Of a stretch of DNA of 64,000 bases, positions 54,445-64,000 are shown in pieces. A program made the position numbers and the translations under genes. The notes beneath the pieces are model-generated. The model was given only the letters and a program-made list of their open reading frames with translations. It ran no database searches and was not told the DNA's origin. Source of the DNA: Karalla daura (Eukaryota; Chordata; Actinopteri; Chaetodontiformes; Leiognathidae); contig CM055188.1 in NCBI GenBank assembly GCA_029224185.1, positions 2,791,001-2,855,000 on the forward strand, in the 5' to 3' direction. Numbering within the stretch: position 1 is the stretch's first letter; the number at the start of each line of letters is the position of its first letter.

Positions 54445-55695
54445 ATTGCAAAAATAAGACACCTACTCCCTCCCCATGCAGCAGAACAGCTGGTCCATGC
54501 CTTTGTTACCTCCAGGCTGGACTACTGCAACTCTTTACTGGCTGGTAGCTCCAATAGGTCGCTGAGAACTCTGCAGCTCATTCAGAACGCGGCAGGTCGT
54601 GTCCTGACTAAAACTAGAAAGAGAGATCACATCTCTCCTGTTCTGGACTCATTGCACTGGCTTCCTGTACCTTTCAGGATCCAGTTCAAAATCCTTCTCC
54701 TTGTCTATAAAGGTCTTCATGGCCTGGCACCCTCTTATATCTCAGACCTGATAAAACCCTATTGCCCCACTAGGACACTTCGTTCTCTGAATACAGGCTT
54801 ACTGGTGGTTCCACGAATCTCTAAGTCTAGATGGGGAGCCAGATCCTTCAGCTACCAAGGCCCTCTGTTATGGAACCATCTACCAGTTTCAGTCCGGGAG
54901 GCAGACACCCTCTCTACCTTAAAGAGTAGGTTAAAAACCCTCCTTTTAGACAGAGCCTACAGATAAATCCAAGATAAGCTGCTATAGGCTGAGTCTGCTG
55001 GGGGTCCCCGGCACATTGAGCTGTATCTTCTCTGCCTTCTCTGTGGGTGTGAATCAGGTTCACGTTCCCTCGAGCTTCTCTCTCCCCTCTTGGCCTCTCT
55101 CTGTCTGTTTTCCATCTCCTCCTCTTCCTCCCTCTCCTCCTCCGCCACTCCTTCCTCTCCTTTTTATCTTTCAATTTTTATTTATTTTTTATTATTATTT
55201 TATTTTTATTATTATTATTATTTTATTCTTAATTTTCATTTTATTTTTGTTTTTCATTTTATTTTTGTTGTTCATTTTATTTTTCATTTTATTTTATTTT
55301 TCATTTTATTTTTTTATTATTTTTATTTTTCCCTCCCGGGTTCCATCAACACTGAGCTGGATCCAGGACCACCTCTACCTGGCTCTTCTCACTGCGGTTC
55401 CTCCTGCCTTCTACTCTGGACTGATTCAATTTATCGATTTATTTATATCCTGAACTGTTAGTCGTCAGTACTGTTTTGCTTGTGCCCGCCTGTCCGTCCT
55501 GGGTGAGGATACCCTCTGTCTCTCACCCTGAGGTTTCTCCCCTTTTTTTCCCTGTCAGGGTTTTTCTTGGGAGTTGTTCCTCAGCCTTTGCGAGGGTCTA
55601 AGGACAGGGGTTTTTTCACTATGTACAGATTGTTGCTCTCCTTGTAGTGCTCTGAGATAACAGCTGTTATGATATGGCACTTAAAACAAATAAAG
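54445..55695 (+). mobile_element. L2-like LINE 3' end, copy 1
   Basis: The coding part reads AEQLVHAFVTSRLDYCNSLL, then RTLQLIQNAAGRVLTKTRKR, HWLPVPFRIQFKILLLVYKG and an open frame from 54652 ending at 54966 (SRLKTLLLDRAYR). This is the thumb and C-terminus of a common fish L2-type reverse transcriptase. A long 3' UTR follows, pyrimidine-rich with a TTTTATTTT tract (55170-55330). It ends in AACAAATAAAGTTGAGTTGA at 55685-55705, including AATAAA. The 5' part with the catalytic site is absent. Confidence 0.8.
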
Positions 55696-55705
55696 TTGAG
55701 TTGAG

Positions 55706-56205
55706 TTCAATGGCAGCATGTCACTGTCTCTTTCTGTATGTTGCCAATCAAATGTTTCAAACACTTTTAATATATGCCCTCCTGACTTTCCATAGTTTTG
55801 CTGATGTTTGGAATATTTGTGTGTAGCCGAAGTCGTATGCTCAGCGATCTTACAATGGCAGTGAAGAGGCACTGGGTGAGGCAGGCAGTTCTCCTGCCTC
55901 GTGGTAGGGGGCGCTAGTGATCCCAGGGATTCTTCTCGCTACTACTCGGCTCGGCTGCAGAACAAGTAACAATGACAAGTGATTTCACATGCAGCCATCA
56001 GTTATTTACTCCTCGTCGATTATAAGTAAAGGTAAGACTGACACGGTTTGTATGTATAAATAATGCTGATATGAGATTTTAAACAATCCACTAAATGCTG
56101 CCAATCAAATGACAAATAAGCTACTGTATGGTGTTCATATGTTGGAAAATGTCATAGTGATGACGTCAGTGCCTCACCAACCATCATCACCGCACGTCAC
56201 TGCCA
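55706..56205. other. Unassigned spacer between two LINE tails
   Basis: Words like GGTAGGGGGCGCTAGTGATC (55903) recall a common fish MITE or SINE, but it is not firmly identified. No gene recognised. Confidence 0.4.
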
Positions 56206-56209
56206 CAGA

Positions 56210-58900
56210 CCCTCACAAAGGCACAACAACTCCCAAGAAAAATCCTGACAGGGAAAAAAGGGGAGAAACCTCAGGATGAGAGACATAGGAGAGGATCCTC
56301 ACCCAGGACGGACAGGTGGGCACAAGCAAGACAGTATAGAATGATACATGTACTGATGGCAGAATACTGATTGAACGTTGAGGGACTGAGTCCTGGATCC
56401 AACTCAGCATCTATGGGATCTGGGAGGGAAGAAAGCACAGACTCTCCAGGGATGCGCAGTGCCCGGTCCATATGTTAGTCCTGCATAGTCACAAAATAAG
56501 AAAGGAGAGGAGGATGTGGAGGAGGAGGAGGTGGAGGACAGATGGGGATAGACCAAGAGGAGGGTGAGAAGCTAGAGGGAACTTGAACCTGATCCATACC
56601 CAGAATGGAGAAGATAAAGTTCAATGTATCGGGGACCCCCGGCAGACTCATCCTATAGCAGCTTATCTAGGATTTAAGGTCTATCTGTAGGCTCTGTCAA
56701 AAAGGAGGGTTTTTAACCTACCCTTGAAGCTAGAGAGGGTGTCTGCCTCCTGGACTGAGACTAGTAAACGGTTCCAGAGGAGAGGGCCTTGGTAGCTGAA
56801 GGCTCTGGCTCCAAATCTGGACTTAGGGATTCTTGGAACCACAAGTAGGCCTGCATTTAGAGAACGGAGTGTCCTAGTGGGGCAATTGGTTTTATCAGGT
56901 CTGAGATATAAGAGGGTGCCAGACCATGAAGAACTTTATAGACAAGGAGAAGGATTTTGACGTGAAACGTAAATGGTACAGGAAGCCAGTGCACGGAGGC
57001 CAGAACTGGAGAGATATGATTTCTCTTTCTAGTTTTTGTCAGAACACAAGCTGCTGTGTTCTGAATGAGCTGCAGAGTTCCCAGTGACTTGTTGGAGCAT
57101 CCAGCCAATAAAGAGTTGCAGTAGTCCAGCCTGGAAGTAACAAAGGCATGGACCAGCTGTTCTGCTGCATGGAGAGAGAGTAGGTGCCTAATTTTTGCAA
57201 TATATGGAAGTAGGCAGTCTGTGAGATAACTTTTATGTGGGAACTAAAAGACAAGTCAGGTCGGTGGAGAGCCCCTGCCTCAGGTGGAGGAGTTCAAGTA
57301 TCTTGGGGTCTTGTTCACGAGTGAGGGAAGGATGGAGCGAGAGATCGACAGGCGGATCGGTGCAGCAGCTGCAGTAATGCGGTCACTGTATCGGTCCGTC
57401 GTGGTGAAGAAGGAGCTGAGCCAAAAGGCGAAGCTCTCGATTTACCGGTCAATCTTCGTTCCTACCCTCACCTATGGTCATGAACTTTGGGTCATGACCG
57501 AAAGAATGAGATCCCGGATAGAAGCGGCTGAAATGGGTTTCCTCCGCAGGGTGGCGGGGCGCTCCCTTAGAGATAGGGTGAGGAGCTCTGTCACCCGGGA
57601 GGAGCTCGGAGTAGAGCTGCTGCTCCTCCACATCGAGAGGAGCCAGCTGAGGTGGCTCGGGCATCTGAATCGGATTCCTCCTGGACGCCTTCCCCGGGAG
57701 GTGTTCCGGGCTTATCCATCCGGGAGGAGACCCAGGGGAAGACCCAGGGCATGCTGGAGTGACTATGTCACACGGCTGGCCTGGGAACGCCTCAGGATCC
57801 TCCCGGAAGAGCTGGAGGAAGTGTCCAGGGAGAGGGAGGTCTGGGCGTCCCTGCTTTGACTGCTCCCCCCGCGACCCGGCCCCGGATAAGCGGAAGAAGA
57901 TGGATGGATGGATAAAAGACAGGTCTTGATTACAGCAACAAAAACCTAGCTAACACACTAACTAGAGTCACCCACGTTTTGGACCCATGAGCAGTAACTG
58001 AGTTCAGAAGGAAGAAATTATGGGTCATCCATGCCTTAATGTCATCAAGGCAGGATTGAGGCTTCTGTAGACTATTTAGTTCAACCTGCTTGATAGATAG
58101 ATATAATTGGGCGTCGGCAGCGTAACAGTCAAAACCTATTGAATAATTCCTGATGATGTCGCATAGGTGGAGCATATATAAAGAGAAAAGAACTGGACCA
58201 AGCACAGATCCGTGTGAAATCCTGTGACTGACTTTAGTGCATGGAGATTGATTATCATTGACATGCACAAACTGATATGGGTCTTAAAGATGGGACCAGA
58301 AGCAGTCTAAAGCAGTGCCTCTGAATCCAGGTTGATATTCCACTCTCCTGAGTAAGATCTGGTGGTCAACTGTATTAAAAACAACACTAAGATCTAACAA
58401 GACAAGCACTGAAACGACTGGGGTCAGACGTCATTCAGAGGTTATTAATGACTTTAGTCTCAGTGCTGTGATTCATTCTAAAACCAGACTGGAAGGACTC
58501 AAATTAGCTATTACTATTAGGGTGTTCACAGAGCTGGTTGGCAATGATTTTCTCTAAGACTTTTGAGATGACGATAAGACTGGATCTAGGCCTGTAGTTC
58601 TCTAGATTTCCCAGATGGAGGGAAGGTTTCTTAAGGAGGGGTTTGATCATAGCAACTTTAAACTTAAGAGAAACATAACGTTTTGAGGTTATTCGTGACT
58701 TTAACCAGTGCAGCCTCAGTGCTAGGGATAGGTCGATGAGGTCAAATAAAGAAGCGCAGATTAAAGGGCACACTTCCTTGAACAGCTTAGTGGGAAGTGG
58801 GTCTAGAAGGCTGGTTGATGATTTAGAGGAGGAGATGATAGTAGTCAGCTGAAGCAGATCAATAGGGTCAAATGAAGATTGTGGCTGTATTTCCAGCTGT
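56210..58900 (-). mobile_element. L2-like LINE, copy 2, reverse orientation, split by an insertion
   Basis: The minus strand carries the same family as copy 1, extended further 5'. From 58773: IKPLLKKPSLHLGNLENYRP and SKVLEKIIANQLCE (fingers), then from 58268 SHRISHGSVLGPVLFSLYML and FDCYAADAQLYLSIK. The catalytic YADD box reads YAAD, so one essential aspartate is lost. The thumb TLQLIQNTAACVLTKTRKRN and HWLPVPF follow at 57108-56857, then the 3' UTR down to about 56215. A Rex3-like piece at 57258-57912 splits it. Stops and frameshifts are present. Confidence 0.8.
57258..57912 (+). mobile_element. 5'-truncated Rex3-like LINE inserted in the L2-like copy
   Basis: A 191-codon frame (57284-57859) repeats the C-terminus of the 955-residue LINE protein with few changes (EEFKYLGVLFTSEGRMEREI to EREVWASLL). 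It ends in GATGGATGGATGGAT. Flanks TAAAAGACAAGTC (57245-57257) and TAAAAGACAGGTC (57913-57925) form a 13-base target duplication with one mismatch, proving an insertion by target-primed reverse transcription after the L2-like copy was in place. Confidence 0.9.
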
Positions 58901-59145
58901 ATACTGAATTGCTGTAATAGGGGGTAGATTAATTGCAGATGATGCTTGGTGGGTGTTAATTGCTTGTCTGATCTTTATAGTTTTGTTGTTAAAAAAGTTC
59001 AGAGTCACAGCTGTTCAGACGTATGGAAATACACTGTTCAGTAGAGTTATGACTGGTGTATTGGGTAGGGGAGCAGTTCCTGCCCTTGCCTCAGGAGCAA
59101 TAAGTGGATCTAGCTCTCGCTGCTGTTGTTGAAATCACTGGTGTC
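58901..59145. other. Unassigned stretch
   Basis: Probably further 5' sequence of the L2-like copy, not recognised with confidence. Confidence 0.3.
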
Positions 59146-59149
59146 AACA

Positions 59150-59745
59150 CTGCAGAGATTTGCAAGATTTTCCTCTGAAACCTGCTTTCCTTTGGACCAT
59201 GTAGCTGCACCACAAAACCGGATTAACCGGACTAACAGGATGGGGTAAGGGAGTTCTGGGACAACACCACCCTTCATGAAGTAAGCCTGACCTTAAACCT
59301 CCATGTAAACCTTAGCTGTTGGTACCTGTTCCTCATGCCCATGGATATAAATTTCAGGACAGTTTCTTTCTCACTCCACAACTCTCTAGGAACAAACTCA
59401 GCCTGAACCACAGACTGGGTACAACCAGTATCTAACATGGCTGTCTGAAGCCTGCCTTTAAGCTGTAAAGCAGCCAGAGGAGAATGTGACTAATCCTTAG
59501 GAGGAACAATGAACTCAGCCTGATGGACATAGCAGTGTCCATATGTTTCCTAATGTGACAAACTGGAAAACTGGACATATATGACCTGCCTCACCACAGT
59601 TATAGCAAATAACCTGTGCCTTATCGGCTGGCTGAGCTTTATTTCTAGAGCTTTTGTCCTGACCACCCCTGTAACCAAGGGGTTTACAGGGATTACACAA
59701 CACTTAGGTACCTCAAAACTCCCCCATATCCCATACCACACTTGG
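59150..59745 (-). pseudogene. Ty3/Gypsy-type gag end and protease remnant
   Basis: Minus-strand reading from 59741 gives a lysine-rich stretch and VICYNCGEAGHI, the first part of a CCHC zinc knuckle; the final cysteine spacing is disturbed (HIC instead of H-x4-C). About 120 bases later the strand reads LKGRLQTAMLDTGCTQSVVQ, carrying the DTG active site of a retropepsin, then FVPRELW. Gag knuckle followed by protease is the order of Ty3/Gypsy LTR retrotransposons. A stop or frameshift lies between. No LTR or reverse transcriptase is seen nearby. Only a fragment remains. Confidence 0.65.
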
Positions 59746-61675
59746 CACCTCCAAGAACTTCACCATATATAGACTTGCAATTGGAACCAAGTACCAAGTA
59801 CCAAGTACAGCCTTGACACTCAGGAAGAGGAGAAGAGTTGAGAAACACTAAGGAAATTACTTAAATTTAAAACACTATTTCCTCTGACTTTTGTTTTACT
59901 AGACACCTGCCGCTTAGATGGTAAATAAAAATGACTAGCAGTAGACAAGTATTATGTTAATTCTTCCCCTCTAAATTAAAGGCCATGGGGCACCCCTATG
60001 ACAGTCCAGATTTAATTTTTTGTTTGTTTGGGAGGATTCCAGAGATGGTGCTAATATGTCATTGCTGTGGCACAGGAATGTGTCATAGCTTGGTTGTTCT
60101 ACTATAGCCGCATCTCCCACTTCTATTTTGTGAGACTTTCCTCGTCTGTGAGGTTTACTTATCAACACTGAACATTTTTAGTCTAGAGCGTCACTATATT
60201 GGACTCACCAATTTACCAGGGTGTCAGTTCAGTCTTGCTCCATACACAGATGAGAATAACCAAAAGCAGGCATGAAAACCTTTTCCTCTCCTTGATCATG
60301 TTATCTTAATAGCATATTGTCTCACTTCCACCAGATACTGTCATGTTTTATCACCACATGTATTATTTTTCTACTCTGCACATGGGACCCCTGTGCCAGT
60401 AGAGCATGCAAAGGGAAACTGCCCCCCTTTTCTCTCTTTCTCCCCCTCTCTCTTGCTTTGAATCACTGTATATGTCTTCTATTCATTCTCTCAGTGGTAA
60501 ATAATGCTATTTCATTGCATGCCTGCTGAAGCTGAACTGTGTGTTGAAAGAATTTTATGAAAATCAGGAGTTGTTAGAAGTTGAAGCCTTATTTCAAATT
60601 TAGATATCTTGGCCTTTCACTATAACCTCTCCCATTTTCTCATTCCTTTTGATATGTAGACAGTGTACACAGAGCTCAATACATTTTGTATATTTTTTGT
60701 CATTCTATTTCCTCTTTGAAACCTAATTTCATGAAATCCACAGGCATTAGTGTTCAGAAGGTTCATGAGCATCCCTGAAATTATTTTCCCCTGATGTCCT
60801 TTTGTTAAAGATTGCTGGATGAGTAATGAAGAAAAGGTGGCTGATTGACTTGGGTATTTGTTTTTCTCTTAGAGCCATTTGAGCTGGTAAACACATGAGA
60901 AGGAAATGCTTGCAGAGCCCTCTAGGTTACCAAACCTTCAAGTGGTGATTCATTTAGTATGATAAGCTCTGTGAAAATGTTCACTTTCTCATTCATGCTT
61001 GCATTTGCACTCCTGTTCCCCAGCATGATATCACTGAAATCCCATGATACATGATACAAACATGCACAGTCTCACGATCATGCAAAAAAAAAAAATCAAG
61101 AAAATGCTCAAATTCACAGAGGATATTAATATTATATTAATATGAACAACATTCATCCTTAAAGGCTTTCTTGGGCATAAGACACAACACTTTTCTTCAA
61201 TACAAGTCACTACATTTCTAGATTTTAGAGGGACTTGTCTGCCTGTATGAGGAATGTATGAGGAATGCAAAACATATTTCATATTAGTTGTTGTTTTGTA
61301 GCTCATGAATCTGTGAGTATACTTTTAAATGTGGATAAAAAGACACTAACACTGTGTGCTGCACACACTGAGACATCACTGAGACACTGAGACATACTTT
61401 TCTGTTTTCAAAACATCATTGTTTTTTTTGTCTGCTTTTTAAGTCTGCATTATTGGATAATTGGATATTGGAGATAATAGCCAACATTTCTTGAGCCAAA
61501 CAAAACTCCCTTGTTTTTTACTTTCATAGACATGGAGGAATAATGTCAACATGTTTGAATATATTTTCAGAAACCATGTCAGAAACCATATTTCAGACAT
61601 CAGAAGAAATAGTCAGTTGCCATATAAAGGTGACATAGGATGATAGAATGGAGTAATAAAGGAACAATAATAAGC
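59746..61675. other. Unassigned AT-rich stretch
   Basis: No gene recognised. CCAAGTACCAAGTACCAAGT near 59788 is a three-copy 7-bp repeat. Confidence 0.4.
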
Positions 61676-61677
61676 TG

Positions 61678-62908
61678 CAAACAGCTATGAGCGGGTCCTC
61701 GCAATTGTGCCCCTTGGGGTACTGGCAACTGCACGGTTATTGCAGGTTGGAGGCCATCCCAAGGCTTTTCTCTTATTTAGCACACTTTGAGGAGGAGTCT
61801 CTTCTGGGCTGAACAGCATCCGTGTGATTCTACACCCCATGACGTAGAGAAATGCTTTTCAGAACTTTGTATCACAAAGCCATTTACATCGGTGGAATGA
61901 AATCCCCAGGCAGAGTTGGCTGACACTTGATGTATTGAAGTAACAATATTTGACCATTCAAACCAAAATGGCGGACTTCCAGTACTGTTCTGACCATTGG
62001 TGCAAGAGACTTTTTTGAGCATCCGGATGAACTGTTTAAGCATACAAATTTTTGTCTTTCTACTCAACAAAAACCCTTAAAGGAGGATTCTTTGAAAATT
62101 TCCAGGTGGCGCGATTCAGACAATTAGCAACGATCACTGACAGGTCATTACCTGGCTGTTCAGGCTTTCAGTGCAAATAAGTCCAGCAATATTGAAGCTG
62201 CTATGGTGAAGCACCTGCAAGAAATGTTTTTGTATATCTCTTTAGGATTCATTTGCTTACTAGTTTTCATTTACAACTAAACAACTACAACAGCAAAATA
62301 AATCCTTTTGGGGATTAGTCAAAATCTCTAGGGGGTGATACTTTTGCCTGTGGGCCCCCCATGGGATAAGCCCCTATCAAGTGTCAGAGCTGTCTGTTCT
62401 GGATCAGTGTACCAATTTTCAGGATGATATGAATTCCTTAAAGCTGTTACAATGCCACCCGTAATACATGTAGAATGATGAATATTTGTGCCCGCCACAT
62501 GGACACCACTGGTTGTAGATTCACTGCATTTGTAATGTAGCTTCACCATATTACAATTGGAATAAAGTTGATGTGGTCAACTTACATAACCACATGTAAA
62601 ACCTGAACACTTCCTGTTATGATCAAGTGAGTGGGCATGAGCACCGCTCAAAGTGAAACAGTGTGAAAGAAAAATCTAAAAATTTTGCCACTTCCCAGCA
62701 ACCATCCCCTTTGACCTACAGAAATTCTTTTGATGAGAGTTCTTCACCATGGTGCCTGGATGATCTGTACATAATTTGAAGTCATTTGGGTAAAAGCCCA
62801 AGGAACAGCTCCTTCAAAAAGACAAGTCAAAATGACTTTCTGTCGGGTTGAGATTGGAGCTTCAAGAGGATTTTTTGTGCGTTTCTCACAACTTTGTTGC
62901 TCAGACCC

Positions 62909-62950
<42 letters not shown>

Positions 62951-63190
62951 GAAACACTATAGATACAATAGAGTTCTTGCAACTTCGTTGCTCCGACCCT
63001 AATAAAAAAGAAACGTGACAGTTACAATAGGGTCCTTGCAATTTCGTAACTCTGACCCTAAAAAGAAATATTACAGATACAATAGGGTTCTCACAACTTT
63101 GTTCCTCAGACCCTAATAATAAAAAGAGATGCTACAGATTTAATAAGTTTCTCGCAACTTTGCTGCTCAGACCCTAGAAAGAAACACTAC
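61678..63190. repeat. Unclassified fish repeat with terminal short array
   Basis: It begins near AAGCTGCAAACAGCTATGAG and GCGGGTCCTCGCA, a start I know from common fish interspersed repeats. It ends in five variant units, each with TCGCAACTT(T/C)GTTGCTC and GACCCTAA then AAAGAAAC, between 62880 and 63180. Units are about 55-65 bp apart. (AAT)n of 38 bases lies inside the first unit. No gene is recognised. Confidence 0.6.
62909..62947. repeat. (AAT)n microsatellite
   Basis: About 13 AAT units following GACCCT. Confidence 0.95.
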
Positions 63191-64000
63191 AAATTTATTG
63201 GCCCTAATTAAAGTTCTGTACCAAATAATAGAGATTTGCAATTTTATGTCAAAGTAGCAACTTGAATCAAGCCTTCAACCATCAAGCAGTACACACACAG
63301 ATCTATATGTTTGAACTGCATCTCAGATGGAATCAGATACTGATGGAGAGCCAGATGCATGTATGTCACCATCTTACTGGAAACTCCACCAAACTGCCTT
63401 AGAGTAGTTAGGCTTCATTTCAGGTCACCCTCATATGCTATATTCTGTGTATGTCCAGATTCACCTGTTTTTGAACTGCCACGTCACTACCTGGAATTTA
63501 TGTGTGAATATGATCGGATGATTGTTTTATTTCTGCTGTACATCTGTGGCAGGACATTATTTAACAGTTGGGTGCCCTTCAAGTACCAATTATACGGCCA
63601 CATGAATGCACAGTTTTCATTAAATATAAAATCATCTGCACCCGTCAACTAATGTGAAAATATCTGTGAGATTCATATGGTCAAATATTGGAAGTGCTAA
63701 GCCAGTATAATCCAAAGATCAAACAGTCACTGGGACCAGGTAGTTGAATAAATAAGAAAACATGGTGTTGTCCATGCAGAGCCAAACATCGGCCATGTCC
63801 CCTACAAAGTGCAACATGTGTTCAGTAAGGTAACCTTGATCTCTTCAGACCCAAGCAAGGCAAAGATCAACCATGGGCCCTGATTATATGTAAAGTCTCG
63901 AGAGAAAAAAAAACTGAGATGGGAGCAAAAGATGAAGAAAGAGATGATCACAAAATGGGGGGCACCAGGATTAGAAGCCACAGAAAGGAGAATTATGGGA
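63191..64000. other. Unassigned stretch
   Basis: No gene or repeat family recognised. Confidence 0.4.

Noticed and set aside
55016..55461. Phe/Ile/Leu-rich plus-strand frames
   Set aside because: They lie in the T-rich 3' UTR of the L2-like LINE and only reflect TTTTATTTT repeats.
61680..63190. CRISPR-like array because of repeated units with spacers
   Set aside because: Units are diverged and contiguous, with no constant repeat and unique spacer structure, and the DNA is vertebrate.

Overview
The window reads as intergenic or intronic DNA of a ray-finned (teleost) fish, built almost entirely from transposable elements and simple repeats. The fish assignment rests on the repeat set seen together: an RTE-clade LINE ending in GATG repeats (Rex3-like), L2/CR1-type LINE tails, a Tc1-like transposon, an R4/Rex6-like LINE, a Polinton/Maverick (adintovirus-like) element, a Helentron, and long (TG)n, (TA)n and (CGCA)n arrays. 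No intact host gene and no tRNA or rRNA gene was recognised.

Layout. 0.1-7.3 kb: a decayed Polinton/Maverick. Remnants of DNA polymerase B, a late gene, a small basic protein, a virion-associated gene, an adenain-like protease, major capsid, pVI-like, penton-like and integrase genes are visible. The right part carries most virion genes on the minus strand, and convergent poly(A) signals lie at 3.83/3.87 kb. The 3' end of the polymerase is inverted relative to the rest. 8.0-12.8 kb: a modular unclassified repeat, whose inverted counterpart lies at 26.6-29.1 kb. 13.9-15.2 kb: a GC-rich minisatellite with a 36-bp core. 15.2-21.3 kb (minus): a broken autonomous Helentron with cysteine-protease-like, DUF6570-like, Rep (HUH), PIF1-type helicase and endonuclease-like parts. 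21.6-24.4 kb (minus): a chain of short exon-like blocks with GT-AG borders and mostly matching phases, lying directly upstream of the Helentron. 24.6-26.6 kb: TA and TG microsatellites.

29-64 kb: scattered fragments. These are a CR1/L2-type reverse-transcriptase tail (29.6 kb), a THAP-like remnant (31.1 kb), a 27-bp GC-rich tandem repeat (34.8 kb), an L2 3' end (36 kb), and a Rex3-like LINE with one uninterrupted 955-codon frame and a short candidate target-site duplication (41.45-44.82 kb). They continue with a Tc1-like 5' half (45.9 kb), an integrase fragment (47.6 kb), two head-to-head R4/Rex6-like fragments (48.5-51.4 kb), two tail-to-tail copies of one L2-like LINE (54.4-58.9 kb), one of which is split by a 5'-truncated Rex3-like insertion with a clear duplication, a Ty3/Gypsy-type gag-protease remnant (59.2-59.7 kb), and an unclassified repeat ending in a short array (61.7-63.2 kb).

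The elements do not act together as a pathway. Their nesting gives relative ages: the Polinton and Helentron are old and broken, the L2-like copy at 56-59 kb is older than the Rex3-like piece inside it, and the 955-codon LINE looks youngest. Family names come from motif recognition by eye; no database search was run.
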